Shown: piece by piece, positions 49,546-64,000 of the stretch
Position numbering within the stretch: the first letter of the stretch is position 1
Layout: every line of letters begins with the position of its first letter
Source of the DNA: Oscheius tipulae
Taxonomy: Eukaryota; Nematoda; Chromadorea; Rhabditida; Rhabditidae
Reading direction: 5' to 3'
Length of the DNA stretch: 64,000 nucleotides
Assembly (NCBI GenBank): GCA_037178975.1
Contig: JASJZH010000005.1
Span: 8,890,501-8,954,500, forward strand
Program-made: the position numbers and the translations under genes
The notes under the pieces: generated by a model
Database searches by the model: none
The model's input: the letters and a program-made list of their open reading frames with translations, nothing else
What the model was told of the DNA's origin: nothing

Positions 49546-50674
49546 CTCTGAACTGGCGCGAGCTCACTCCTTAGAAGTTTGCTTGTCTCGCCCGTACCGT
49601 CTCAGCAGTTTGAGCAGCGGAGGCAGTACGCGCGGGAAAAGTGAGTAGCACTGGCACCTGTCGTTTCAGAGCTAGTTTTCGGCTTCAAAAGGGGTTTTTC
49701 AAACTCAGTGATATTCTGCACAGTTACAGCCCTTGATCTATTCTACAACTTTGCAGAACGAAGAAAAAAACGTGAAACACACTGTCCTCACTTTCAAAAC
49801 ATTACGTACGCAACTGCATTTTCTTGGCGCACAGTGGACATCTATGAGTATATTAAAGCAAGTATCATGTTGTATAGAAAACATAAAGAATATGCAAAGC
49901 GTCGAATGAAATAGTCAAAAAGTCTCGGATTTTGCTCCTAGAGAATAGGTCGGTGTGCGAATGTCTGGGGTGTAACCTCTTTGGTTGTAATCTGACGTGG
50001 AACTACGAGCATCATCACTAGCCCTTATGGTTTGTTCGATGAAAAAGTAATATCCAGTCTCTCTATCTCTCTGTCTCTTTGTTCCTTTGTCTCTCTGTCT
50101 CTCTGTCTTTACCTATCGTTCGCTTTTTCCCTGTCTCACTATCTCTCTGTCTGTCTCTTTGTCTTTATATTTCTCTATTGAACAAATCATAATCAGTAAG
50201 GGATGAGGAAAAAGAGTTGTCACCAGCGTCTAATCCAAACAAATGTCAAGTGTAGATCGACAGGGATCTGACAACAAATTGTGAGCCGTGTTTTGATTAT
50301 GACGAATGGGGTGTGGAAGAAGACGGAAGAAAAAGAAGACGCATGGATTGTTCTTGAGTGATCTTTCCAGTCAGGGGAGAGTCTGCTGGGATTTATGGCG
50401 GGAGCCGCTTTACAACATACGAAGGAACCAGTCCCTATTTTGCTTATTGCTTATTTCTATAGTATTATTCGATTTTTCAAGAGTTTGGGAGCAAAAAACC
50501 AATGAGCGAAAGGATATGCGTAGCAGAAAGAAGACTCTTGCGCAAGCACGACCCTTGCAATTAGACCCGGCGGAAGAGCCCAACAGCTGTCTTCCGTTCC
50601 TCCTTTCTTCGAGTACACTTTGATATTTTTCACGCGATTCAAATACCCCGCCAAAATATTCTGTCTCTGTCCTT

Positions 50675-50710
<36 letters not shown>

Positions 50711-50716
50711 TGTCTC

Positions 50717-50917
50717 TCTGTGTCTTTCATAGACAGTCTATCTACTGCCATTGTCCAACCAACAGCTCGAATCGATCTCCAATCTTCATGTGCTTCTTGT
50801 TCAGTCGGCGTCTCGCCTCTCTGCTGATGTCCGCCGGCTCCGTCCTCCAGAGCTTCTCGATCCTGGTCGCGTAGTCGTTGCATCCAGAAAGTCAGGGGAT
50901 AACGCATGACATGTCAA
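50717..50917 (-). pseudogene. internally deleted copy of the 921-1575 gene
   Basis: Minus strand: ATGTCATGCGTTATCCCCTG followed by act (matching 838-860), fused directly to GGATGCAACGACTACGCGAC and the rest of exon 1 (matching from 1105), ending at an in-frame TAG where exon 1 has cagcaa. It continues into sequence matching the source intron (gactgtctatgaaagacaca against gactgtgagagacacagaca) and then meets a run of about 27 A. About 245 bp of exon 1, including the start codon and membrane anchor, are missing. The local frame keeps ATRIEKLW and ARRRLNKKH. Confidence 0.7.
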
Positions 50918-51038
50918 AAATACTTGCTTTGTCACTCTGTTGTGAAAACAAGCCAAACTGTTCAGTACAGTATCTAAACTGAAGTACCATACAGAGATAC
51001 ACTGTTTCATTGTTTCATTTAAACGTAGCATCCTTATT

Positions 51039-53795
51039 CTACAACTTGGACCGTCCTTCCTTCATCATCGGACCGAGATAGTGCTCAAAAGTCGGGAGGA
51101 CTTCTTTCTTGTTCAGTTGACTCTGCTGGGCCCATTCCAGGAGAGCCGGGTAGACGTTTCCGTCTCGACGTCCGAGAACCGAATGGAGCTCCCGGTCACA
51201 GAAATCCCAGCTGTCCACTAGACTGACAGCATTGGGACGAAGTTTCTCCAGGGTACGGTAAATTCCCTCTCTGACACCATCGATTTGGCTGTCTGACATG
51301 AATCTTCCCTACAATGATCTTCTTTTCAGAAGTTGAAATTGTCCCTCTCTCTCTCTCTCTCTTCCTATCCTCCATGCCTCTATGTCCTCTTTGACTCTAG
51401 GTTTCTCTGTTTATCTGTCTCACTGTCTCTTACCTTCAGGAAGTCTCCCTGAGCATGAGCAATGATATCAAACGCATACAGCCTGGTCAGATCATTCAGG
51501 GGTCCTCTCAGTGTGACATCATCACACGTAGCGACTTTTTTCAAGAAATTTTTCACCAAATAGAGTCGAACATGGGCTCTCGAGGCCCTGCACAGTTCAA
51601 TGGAACTCCTGTTCCAGGCTTCTTCGTTGCTCGTCTCTCTCTGATGTCGCTTCAGAATCTCATATGCCCGGAAGACTTGTCTCCTCGCGACGTGCTCGAA
51701 ATCGTGAACAATATCGGCATCGCTATAGCTGTTCCAGGTCGTGAACTTGCTGTGCCCGAGCCCAGTCTGTCCGATGTAGCCACAGATGTCTGCCAAGGTG
51801 CCCTTGCCGTTTCGAACCTCTTCGGCTGCTTTGATCAGACTGCGGGCTACTTGTAGCAGCATGACTATATTCTCACCTAGATTTTGGATTGACAGTGTAA
51901 GAAAGCATGTCATACCCTCGTATGTACAACCACCGACGGCGTAACTGTAAATCTCGGGGAAGGCAGAGGCTTGAGAGTAGCCATGACCACCACAGGCGAG
52001 ACGACATTGCTCGATTCCCTGGAATGGGTGACTCAAAAATTAGACAGAGAAACAGAAATATAGGGATATACAGAGAGACAGAGACATGGGAAAGTATCGA
52101 ACCTGGGCAGTTTCCCACGAGACGATCGACTTCAGCCCGGAGCTGAGAGCATGGATTTCTGGTAGAAGGTCGATGTTTCCTTGGGACAGCTCCTCTGTCA
52201 GCTAAAAAAGGTCTCACTGTCCCTCTGTGCCTTTGCGTACTCACTCTCATATACAGATCCCTGATCTCATAAGCAGCAAACATGAATGCGAATGCTCTGG
52301 CCAACTGGGGCAGTAGACGGAACTGCTGGGTCTGGTAGTCGAGGATCTGGACCTCGCCCTTTCTGGAAATTTCTTCGTCTTCCAATTTTTTCCTCTCTCA
52401 CCCCGGCTCCTTCTCTCCCTGTCTCCGGATAGCTGAGTATCTAATGGCGATCGTTGCTGCCGCTGCAAGCTGCGTGGCCTGGTCCTTGATCATGATGGAT
52501 CTCACGAAGACCATGGTACCGTAGCCCAACTTCGAGTGTTTTGGCGCAACGTAGGTTCCATCCGGCTCTATCTAAATTGAAAGTTCTATCAGCTCAAAAA
52601 CTCGCCCTACCCTAGCATTCCGCATCAACATATTCCGTCTCGGGATACGGTACTGGTCGAAGAGCAAGAAGCCATTGTCGCTTCCATTGATTCCCAGCTT
52701 CGGCCCAATGTCTCCGACCCGAACTCCCGGCATCGGCTGGTGTGTGTCGATGTCTCGGAGCTGCACAAAGAAGGCATGAGGTCCCTTGGCTTGTCCCTTC
52801 GTGTACAGATTGGCAACGACTACGGCATGGTTCGAGCTCTTTCCAAGAGCTCCGGGCCACCACTAAAACCATTTGTCTGTGAAATTGGTAGTCCTTTAAA
52901 ATTTCGTTTCGTACCTGTTTGAAAAGTCAAAAGGTAAACTGGCACGAAGAAACTTTAAAAAAAGCAAAATGTTTCGACCACGGCAGGATTCGAACCTACA
53001 ATCTTCTGCTCCGTAGGCAGACGCGTTATCCATTGCGCCACGCGGCCATGCTTTACTGCCAAAACAGTAGTCTCCCTAATTCCAGCCTCGACTTAAGGTG
53101 GGAGTACCGGCATTTTCTGTCTTTCTCTGTCTCTCTATCGCTCTCTCTTTCTCTTTCTGTCTCTCCATGTCTGAATTTCCGTTTCTGTCTCTCTGTTCTT
53201 CGTCTAACACTCTGTTTCTCTGCCTCGCTGAACCAACCTTAGCTGCAGTGATAGTTGGCGAGTGCAATATAAACTCTTCCGTCTTCGGGTCATAAGTCGC
53301 CGTCGTCTCGAGCTTGCTCAAATTCGTGCCATGTCCCAGTTCCGTCTGTGCATACGTTCCCACAATGCCTCTCGCCACCACCAGCCCTAACCATTCGTCC
53401 ATCTGCTCATCATCAGCTTGTCCCTGGATCGTGGGCAAAAACATGACATAGTGCAGACTGAGTGCATGCAGATCCCGTCCCATGATGAGCGACTGGTAGA
53501 ACATGCCCTCCCCGAAAAAGTCTCCTCCGTCGATGGCATCCGTGTTGTCGGTCATCGCCACAGCTTTCCGTGCCTGATTGTCATGTCTCTCCTCGCGACT
53601 CATGAATTCCATCGGGATTGGGTTGTTGAACTCGGGCTTCGATTCGACGAAGGCCCGAATCTCGCGCCTCCTCTGGACAATATCTTCGCCTCCGTGGACG
53701 AAGGCTGACATCTTCTCGATATTGAAGGTCCCGGCACGGCGTTCTTTTGTGATGTCCGGGTTATCTCCGGCTCGGATCAAAGCGTTGACGACCAT
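51039..53795 (-). CDS. ACOX1: peroxisomal acyl-CoA oxidase
   Basis: Eight exons (minus): 53238-53795, 52611-52862, 52402-52571, 52245-52362, 52103-52201, 51916-52018, 51434-51876, 51039-51308; phases close; 670 aa. FAD/acyl-CoA-oxidase signatures are present: [60 protein letters not shown]. The catalytic Glu is in CTYEGEN (about E433). The protein ends in SKL, a canonical PTS1 peroxisomal signal. It catalyses the first, H2O2-producing step of peroxisomal beta-oxidation; in nematodes this family also shortens ascaroside side chains. A cttcttcag lies 2 nt before the chosen ATG; a longer open frame starts at 53849 but would run through that acceptor. Intron 1 contains a tRNA gene on the same strand. 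Confidence 0.95.
52975..53047 (-). tRNA. tRNA-Arg (anticodon ACG)
   Basis: 73 nt without intron. Acceptor GGCCGCG pairs with CGTGGTC (two G-U), the anticodon stem TCTGC/GCAGA encloses loop CTACGGA (anticodon ACG), and the T arm GTAGG-TTCGAAT-CCTGC is intact. A box TGGCGCAATGG and B box GGTTCGAATCC are consensus. A pol III terminator (ttttgctttttt) follows within 20 nt. Unlike the SINE-like units all stems pair, so this is judged functional. It lies in ACOX intron 1 on the coding strand. Confidence 0.9.
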
Positions 53796-54843
53796 TTCTG
53801 AAGAAGTAGAGGGTAATACAGGTAGTGAGAGAACAGGGGGAGAGGTCAAGTTATCACCTGATAAGAGAAGAAAGGGGTGGAAGTGTTCATCCTCAAATGA
53901 CCCGCAGGTTCACCTCGGAATCCTTCGAGATCCTCTACCTTTACAATTTGCAAGAGGTGTCTGTCCGTACCACATATCTCTCTACTACTAAAGTGCATTG
54001 GTGTCTGTTCGTGCATCATCACGAGCAAGAAGCTGGCAAGACATGGTATGTCAAGGATTTAGATGACAAGACAGCTGTGGGATAACCTGGGAACAAGCGG
54101 TGCAGCCGCCTGTTTTCTTTCCGAATTGAAACAAAAGGGCGGCGGAGGTCTGATATAAATCTTGACAAAGTGTCTGTGGACTTTCTGTCAAGTGTTAGCG
54201 CGCTCTTATCAAATTTTTGCGATTTCACTTCCGATAGTCTCCTACAAAGACCTAAGTCTAAACACAATGTAATTCTACGAATTTCGACAAAAAGTGAACA
54301 ATATTGCTGAGAGGGGTTAACCAGGTCGACAGAAGGGGATAGGAGCCGGACAGCTCAGAGAAATGAGGTGCTTTCAAAACTTATTGTTCACTTTTTGTTC
54401 GGTTGGATGGCACAGGGGAAGGACAAGTCCTTTTAGTGGAAACCCCTAGTAGAAAATAGCCATCAAGGACCAAAGTTTAGCCGGGATGTTTCTCGGATGA
54501 AGAGCAATATACGCCAGGTCGGCTCGTGAAACTCTATTGAATTCAAAAATGAGAAAAGGTAGTCGAACCACAAAGAAAACAAAGGAGACGACTGGCCACT
54601 ATCCACCAGCCTTGCTGTCTATCGCTCAAAATAGACTAGACTATGCCGGCCACAATCACAACCCGTAAGTGTAGTCTAGCCCCCCTCACCCCAAGCAAAG
54701 ACAGGGTACAAAGTATTCTCGTTTTATTAGCTTTTCTGCTCAAAAATGTAACAAATTAACAAAAGTTAACGACTAGAGAGATAACAACAAAAATTGATTG
54801 GAGGCTGCGCCACCGGAGGGATCGATAAGAACCGGAATCGGCC
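53796..54843. other. intergenic stretch upstream of ACOX
   Basis: Lies between the ACOX start and the MTERF3 stop (both genes leftward), so it holds the ACOX promoter and MTERF3 3' UTR. No repeat family of this window or further gene was recognised. Confidence 0.4.
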
Positions 54844-57800
54844 TTAGTGACTTCGAAGGAATTTATCGTAGACTACCAGATACGATTTGGCGGCTTTTGA
54901 GGCGAAATGAGCATCTTTCGGATGGAGCAGATCGGCCATGCTGACGTATTCGATGGGCTCGTTGCTGTCGCTATCCTGAGGAGGCACCTTGTGCTCCTGA
55001 CCCTCATAATGGGCTCGGCCCAACTTGCGCAGAAATTCGTGTCTATAATCAGAGATTTTATGTCTTGAAAGAACGTATTCTTGTACAGACACATTTTGAG
55101 CGTAATTTAAAATTTGTATCTCGTTGGATTCAATCCAAAAGTCCAACGAGGAACAGTAAATAACCCTGCATTTTTGTGCAAACTGGTCCCGCCACGAACG
55201 AGCCCTTGTTTACAGGAAAATCTCGGAAACTGACCTATTTTTCAGGCTGCTAATGGAGCAGCGAAGCAGGAACGGCGTTCGTGATATCACGGCATTTGGG
55301 AGCTGCATAACCCGCGAGGCGTACATATAGTTGTTCTGGACGTAGCGGGGGTCTGAAACAGGCCAGTTCAGTGACGTTTTTGGCCAAGTATACCCATCAT
55401 GAAGACGCGAGGATCATCCAGCAGTATCCGCTTGATTTCGTACATCGTGAATTGACATTCCTTGTTTAGGAAGTCGAAGATGCGCTGAAAACATTGTGAT
55501 CTTATGGCTCAAGTAAATGACGGACAAGCGCCTGCAATCGCCACTCTAACCAAACAGCCCGGATTCCAACAGCCCGTGGCCAATTAATTATTTTGTAAAC
55601 AGATATCAGCGGTTAACAGATTTCTGCCATATCAGTGCTAGGCAGGGATGGGAATCGCGCAACTCGGCAAAATCAAAATGTGGGAACCTTTTGTCAGTTC
55701 CAAAAGCGGGCGTGGAAGGTAAAGGATCGAGCAAATCGCGTAAAAAAATCTGTTTTAAAATGTCCTCGCGTCTCTGTCTGTGTGTGTCTGTCTGAAGCCA
55801 ATATTGCCAATTAGTGTGCATACTAATTGTTTGCAAGTCAAGCTAAATCGAGTCAGTTCGGGAAGTAGCTTCGTTGGGAGGACATTGCTCCTGTCACGGC
55901 ACCTTGATTGGAGGGAATGCCGACAGGTTGAAGTGAGAGGAAAGGACCACGACAGTTGGAGAGAAGGATGTAGAAATCGAGCCGTTTTGGACGAATCGGA
56001 TTATTAATGGCATTGAGCCCCAAAGGGCAATAGCATTACTTGTTTCAAAAATTTTGATTTTATTTATTCTGCATTTTTGGACAGTTTTGATGTAATTTCT
56101 TGGTTTCCCTTTTTTCTCGGTTACTTTTTTTTATCAAAGTAGACTATTCTAGGGTAGAACTTCACGGCAAATCGATTAAACACACTTAGAAGTCATTCAT
56201 AATACGATAATGCATTTTCAACTTTGAAAAATAGGGGGACGCTTCTTATCGAAAAGGGGGTTGCGCAAAAAGTTTAGACCGACTATTGTTTGTGAGGGCG
56301 GCGAAACCGTCTCCGACAGCCAGTTTCCCGTCAAAATCGTACCTTCAACGGGCCGAGACCGAACATAATAACCCTCGGCTCCTTAGTGATCACGTAACGA
56401 ACGTCGTTGCCCTTGAGCTGGAACTGCTTCTGTAACCATCCGAGCCGGGCATCCATCGTCTGCACATCCGTATTGATCCAATATCGGAATTCCTTCACAA
56501 TTTTGGTGATCTGCTCCGGCTTGAACTTGTGAACTTCGAGGTAATTGACCCGGGCCTGCAAGATTTTCACTTTTGTGCTATTGAAAAAGTTACCTGCATA
56601 TCCTTGAGATCCTGTAGCAAAAAGAACGGGTTGCGGGTGATGTAATCGCCTATATCTTCAGGCTCGAAGCCAATGGATATTAGCCATTGTAACTTTAAAC
56701 AAGATTGAATTGGCAAAAAAAGAGGGAAGGGGGTTTGGAACTTTAGAGGACCACAGAAGTTTAATCGGCCAAGGCTCTAAGTTTGCCCTCGCCCACTCAA
56801 CAGTACCGTATAGCGATAGTAGGAACATGCGCACCAACTCTTAGACGTAGACCACGGCGTGTTATACGCGTCGCCACTTTTTCAAACCGGGCGCAAATGC
56901 CGCTCGTTTTCTTATGTACAGTATCCTACTGAAAACATGGTTTAAACCGGTTTTGGCACAGGGTATCGTATACCTTACATTTATTTAAAAAGCGGCTGGA
57001 GAACTAATTTTGAATTCCCGCCCTCGAAATAGGAAATTGGCGCGAGAAAAAGTGGCGACGCCTTTGGAATGCGCGTAACACGCCGTGAGGCGACTATTCG
57101 CAGCCAGTTTCGATCAAAATACGAAGTTCCAGACTTTCAATTAAGCTTGAGATTTCGCCACAAACGAAAATATTCAATTTGGATCATTCCTGTTTCTTCT
57201 ACTAGTGCTCCCAAGTGTCGTATGCAAAGGTAACCACTTTTCTGCAGCTCGGGGATCGAACTCGACTCCACTGTATCCGTAATCAAAGCGCTAATCGTCT
57301 GAGCTATGTGGCAAAGTTCGCTACTGTCGTTCGGAACGTACATAAATTGATGCTATGAACCGACGATGGCCCAGGAGGGCTATGGCAAAAGATAGAAATC
57401 TACCTTCGGCTTGATGTCCTTTTCCTGATCCAGTCTGAGAAGAAATTTGCCGCAGTTTGTATTTGTATCAATCTAAAAAAATATGACAAAGTTTAAAAAG
57501 AAATGCTTACCTCGAATAAATTGACGCCTAAATCGACTAACGTCTGCAAATGAGGCATCGTGTTGACGTAGGGGACTATGGAGCGAGAATAGATTGGCGG
57601 AGCGGATTTTTCCGGCTCGTAGGGATGCGGATTATCACTGGAATACGACAGGAAATATATCGAAAATTCCCTAAAACTAACGGGGAAGGTGGCTTGGAGA
57701 GATCCGAATGGTCTAGCTCGCCCTCGTCGTAGATGATTCGTCGAAATCGCACCTTTCCCGTTTTCTTCTTGAGCTCAGTGTCCTCGGGAGTCATTTTAGG

Positions 57801-58733
57801 GACTGGGAGTATCTGAAAGAGCCATATACCGTATTTCTTCTAATATAAGCACCTCCATACGTAAGAAATACGCACTTACATACTGTATGTATTCGCGTTC
57901 TTCGTATTTGTACGTGTTCGCGTTTTTCGGTGTCAAAACGGCTTTTCCTGACTCCGATGCTTTGCAAAGTTGCAGCCCTTGTTTTTTGGATTTTCTCACT
58001 CACAGTGATCGAATCCGGACGGTTTGGCTCGAGATGGCGCCTCTTAGCAATACACTACCTGTTTCAATGAAACTTTGAACTTTGGGAAGCTACCATCATC
58101 ACAGTTAGACAGCTCTAACAGGGAAAGTGTTTGAATCATTTTTGTTTCTTCTAACTCGACAAGGAAAAGAAACAAGAATAATCGCATAGCGAAAACGGAG
58201 GTAACACAGAATTATAATTTTTGCTGTTCTGTAGTGAAGTCCGATTTTTGATATCTGGAGTACGATACAAACACTTCACTAATAAGGCCTCGACTACTTG
58301 GAGACCGAAGCCCCGTATATATGAGTCTATTTTTGCTTTTGCTGCCTCCAAGCCCTTAGTGTTGAGGATCGGCCACAGGCACGCGAATACCGTTGCGCAT
58401 CGAAAGATAGAGGTTAGCCCAAGCCCTCACCTTCTCGCCGCTCTTCACCGGCGTCATCTCGCCCAAAATCCTCATCATTTCTTCTGCACTCTCTGCGTAG
58501 AATTGCTCCTCTTGATCGGCTACGGTCTGCAGCTCTCGGCTGTCCAGTCTCCCCGCTGGTCTCTCCTCCTTTTTCAGAGCCAGACTTTTCGACTTCCATC
58601 GTTTTATCCGCTGCCGCGTCACCTGGATCTCGTCTGGCTCTGCTCGACTCGTCGACGGGCTCGCCGCATCCGAATAGCAGGCAACACATCGCGCGAGGCT
58701 GTCGGCAGCTCGTTGCCGGAATAACCGAATCAT
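54844..58733 (-). CDS. MTERF3: mitochondrial transcription termination factor family protein MTERF3
   Basis: Nine exons (minus): 58431-58733, 57682-57812, 57511-57637, 57404-57472, 56594-56692, 56343-56555, 55394-55484, 55235-55352, 54844-55042; phases close; 449 aa. The first exon has a mitochondrial presequence (MIRLFRQRAADSLARCVACY). mTERF repeats of about 30 residues with the Leu/Pro pattern follow: TLVDLGVNLFEIDTN, LLRLDQEKDIKPKLQWLISI, IGDYITRNPFFLLQDLKDMQ, VRYVITKEPRVIMFGLGPLK, IKRILLDDPRVFMM. The C-terminus RHEFLRKLGRAHYE...KFLRSH is characteristic of MTERF3. MTERF3 acts in the matrix on mtDNA transcription and mitoribosome assembly. Long introns contain tRNA-like units at 57244-57313 and 58008-58065. 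The start follows ctag by 1 nt. Confidence 0.92.
57244..57313 (-). repeat. tRNA-derived SINE-like unit (MTERF3 intron)
   Basis: Minus strand: CACATAGCTCAGACGATTAG, CGCTTTGATTACGGATAC, GAGTTCGATCCCCGAGC. Good A and B boxes, collapsed anticodon arm. Confidence 0.55.
57935..58065. repeat. half hairpin joined to a tRNA-like unit (MTERF3 intron)
   Basis: 57935-57985 has cggtgtcaaaacggcttttc, gatgctttgcaaagttgcag without its mirror half. 58008-58065 (minus) is a tRNA-like unit of the UQCC1-intron type (GTGTATTGCTAAGAGGCGCC and GGATTCGATCACTG). Confidence 0.5.
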
Positions 58734-59346
58734 TCTAGGAACTATTTTCGTCTTTTTTTTTTTTGCTTTAAAGAGCTAACATTACGGGTAAACGCACTTT
58801 TGAATTGGAAAAGCTTGCATGCCATTTTCTGCATTCGTCGACGCCCTGAATCATTTTCAATTTTTTCTAGATGTGATATATCGATTCTGTATCAAATTCT
58901 GCTTTAGATCGGTCTACTTTGACAGAAAAAAATCGCCGAGAAAACGCTGTTCTAAAGGCTATTTTCTGCTTCTTCCCGACTTTTTTTTTTCAGTAAAAGT
59001 AGACGGATGTGAAGTAGATTCTTACGCTGAGCCGTTTAATCACACCTAGAAATCAAACAAAACTGCAAGGCACCGAAAAATGCGAAAAACAAGCAGAAAA
59101 GTCTTCAATGTTTCCGAGAAAAAGACAAATTCAAAAATGCGCGTAGTTTTCTTGTAATGTTCTTGTTCTTCTGGAAACTGGTAAAAGATAGGATAGCACC
59201 AATAACACCGAAAAAAACGCGGACCAAAGATGGTTGTATTCGAAAATCGGCAACAATCGGATAACAAAAAATTGCGTCTAAAGTCACAACTAACAAATTG
59301 ACCTAGGCTAGGGGATCATAGGTAGAATGAGGGAAAGGGAGGAGAT
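58734..59346. other. gap between TOMM22 3' end and MTERF3 start
   Basis: AT-rich; no supported gene. Short segments resemble the 37920-38110 text (gtctactttgacagaaaaaa, cgaaaaatgcgaaaaacaag), so a diverged repeat may be shared with the BTB gene's last intron. Confidence 0.35.
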
Positions 59347-59939
59347 TTATTGCTGTTTTGCGGCCTGGACGGCAGCTCCGGGCCCGAGGAGCATCTGACG
59401 CTGTTGGGCGACCTGCTGCTTTTGCAAGTCGCTCATCTCCTTCACGATCTGAATTTGGAACTTCTTTTAGCGAGAAAGAGGGAAAGACTTACAACATACG
59501 GGAGAGCCATGATGGCGAAAGACGTGCAGCCAACCCAGACTCCGTTGCGAGCAAGCCACCACTGAAAATCCGCTCGTTTTGCAACCTTTTTTGAGTCTCC
59601 AGCCCATAAGTTATGAAAGATTCTGAATGGCCGACTGGTGAGAGCATCGGCCTGTCACTATAGAGGTTTAAGGTTCGGATCCTCTCAACGCTGTTTGATC
59701 GGACATGCGGAAAAAAAGGAGATTTTTTGTTTACCATAGGTCGTATTTGAGTGACAAATTTGTAAAAAAGAAAAACTCACAGCATTTTGAACCAGACTAA
59801 CGGAAAGATTGACAGAGGTGCTGGCAGCCTTGCGCACCGGCTGCGGGAACATCTCTCCGAGGCCGACGACGCGCTCCCAGACAGTCTCCTCGAGCTCCTC
59901 GTCCGGAACGTCATCCCAATGGTCACGGACCATCTCCAT
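59347..59939 (-). CDS. TOMM22: mitochondrial import receptor subunit TOM22
   Basis: Three exons (minus): 59781-59939, 59493-59561, 59347-59448; all phase 0; 109 aa. The acidic cytosolic N-terminus (HWDDVPDEELEETVWERVVG) leads into LGEMFPQPVRKAASTSVNLS, a near-invariant TOM22 segment, then one membrane span (VWVGCTSFAIMALPYVV) and a Gln-rich intermembrane-space tail (QKQQVAQQRQMLLGPG). TOM22 is the central receptor and organiser of the TOM complex. It is shorter than the human protein because the acidic N-terminus is reduced. Intron 1 carries a plus-strand tRNA-like unit at 59628-59690. An acag acceptor precedes the ATG by 7 nt. Confidence 0.95.
59628..59690 (+). repeat. tRNA-derived SINE-like unit (TOMM22 intron 1)
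   Basis: TGGCCGACTGGTGAGAGCAT, cggcctgtcactatagaggt, then AAGGTTCGGATCCTCTC. A and B boxes are present; it is antisense to TOMM22. Confidence 0.55.
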
Positions 59940-60696
59940 TTTTGAGCTGTAAAAGAAGCAATTTAATTACGACGAAATACGACAAATTTTACAGCAAGTA
60001 ACGTGTGAAAATGACAAGAAACTGATTTACATCATGGTACTTCCATAGAGAAGTGATTTAAGTATCCGAAAGCCCATATGGGCGCATAAGAGCTTGCGAC
60101 AAAACCAAAGAACTTTTTATCTTTTTTATCTTAACTATTTTATGGAATTTCATTGCGCGAACCAGAGAAGAATTATGCCGAATATATAATTTTAGAAGGC
60201 TGTTCCAGGCCGACGTAATAAAAAGACCCCTCTGATACAATTTATGAACTTCTACAACAGTTCATAGGCTCAAAATCAGGTGCGAAAAGTAGTCTATTAA
60301 AAAAAAGCCATTTTTCAAATGGGCCCGCACAAAGATTTTGGCTGCGCCCTTTTCCATTGCAAAACATCGTTACGCAGAAAACGCATGCCGCAAAATTCAA
60401 ATTATTTCTTGAGCTCAAAGATCGTAAACAAAAACACCGGAAGAGCATGGTATTTCGCAGCAGTTTTCACCTGATGTTGAAAAATTCATAGCGTGCAAGA
60501 AGAACATCGAAAATTATAATAGACAAAGGCAGCAATCGATGGAATTGAACCAGTTAAAATCACCAAAAAGACAGAAGAGAATCGTTTATCACGGGGCTAT
60601 TCGGGCTTCAAAAAAGGTATCAATCAACAACGTATGAAATTCAACAACATGAGTATCCGGAGAATTTGAGGGGAAAGCATATAGTGAACTCGAAAT
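59940..60696. other. intergenic stretch between RUVBL1 3' end and TOMM22 start
   Basis: No gene or named repeat recognised; AT-rich. It should include the TOMM22 promoter and the RUVBL1 3' UTR. Confidence 0.4.
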
Positions 60697-63943
<3,247 letters not shown>

Positions 63944-64000
63944 CTAAATTAGCGAAGTTATGATGCTACGGCAATAAAAAGAGCTATGAGATCGATAAAC

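Larger units (their letters stand above)
49015..51038. other. intergenic stretch rich in hairpin repeats
   Basis: Three GCAAAGTTGTAG-family palindromes (49255-49375, 49430-49545, 49685-49800) are followed by CTGTCTCT low-complexity text (50055-50175), a run of about 27 T (50678-50706) and the deleted paralogue. No intact gene is supported. Confidence 0.5.

Noticed and set aside
50677-50930. Processed retrocopy of the 921-1575 gene
   Set aside because: The copy contains sequence matching the source intron, so it cannot come from a fully spliced mRNA, despite the poly(A) run.

Overview
The window is nuclear DNA of a eukaryote, most likely a nematode. Introns are numerous and often tiny (36-45 nt), acceptors are mostly TTTCAG or TTTTAG, and nearly every start codon lies just downstream of an acceptor-like AG with no visible upstream coding exon, the pattern expected of spliced-leader trans-splicing. 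One gene encodes an MSP-domain protein of the MOSPD type. A tardigrade or another trans-splicing animal is not excluded. Exon models were built by hand from splice signals, reading phase and family knowledge; in the named genes the phases close from start to stop codon.

Layout. 1-285: 3' end of an unrecognised gene. 921-1575 (+): small membrane-anchored protein; an internally deleted copy sits at about 50720-50917 (-). 3463-5715 (+): interleukin-17-like secreted protein. 5.9-7.3 kb: LINE endonuclease fragment and repeats. 7662-9516 (-): MOSPD1/3-like VAP-family protein. 11304-15782 (-): DDX3/LAF-1 DEAD-box helicase. 17295-21165 (+): Ser-rich nuclear-looking protein, not identified. 22278-29391 (+): TRIP12, a HECT ubiquitin ligase. 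29736-31408 (-): six-exon multipass membrane protein of unknown family. 32773-33552 (+): two tiny secreted-peptide genes. 34727-36120 (+): AMPK beta subunit. 36701-38388 (+): BTB-type protein. 38466-39569 (-): AMMECR1. 40083-42333 (+): UQCC1/CBP3, complex III assembly. 42423-49014 (-): aspartyl/asparaginyl beta-hydroxylase (ASPH). 51039-53795 (-): peroxisomal acyl-CoA oxidase ending in SKL, with a tRNA-Arg(ACG) in intron 1. 54844-58733 (-): MTERF3. 59347-59939 (-): TOMM22. 60697-63943 (-): RUVBL1 (pontin).

The genes are mostly conserved housekeeping functions (translation, ubiquitin, AMPK signalling, peroxisome, mitochondrial expression, import and assembly) with no obvious pathway clustering. 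The accessory content is repeats, concentrated in long introns and intergenic gaps: a palindromic hairpin family with GATGTTCTGCAAAGTTGTAG arms (more than 12 copies), a second hairpin family with TGCGCACCAACTC ends, tRNA-derived SINE-like units (about 17), some followed by CTGTCTCT-type low-complexity tails, and at least two larger terminal-inverted-repeat elements.

No CRISPR array, prokaryotic operon or defence island is present. The points most worth follow-up are the IL-17-like gene, the internally deleted paralogue ending at a poly(A) tract, the hairpin families, the tRNA-SINEs, and the two unnamed multi-exon genes.
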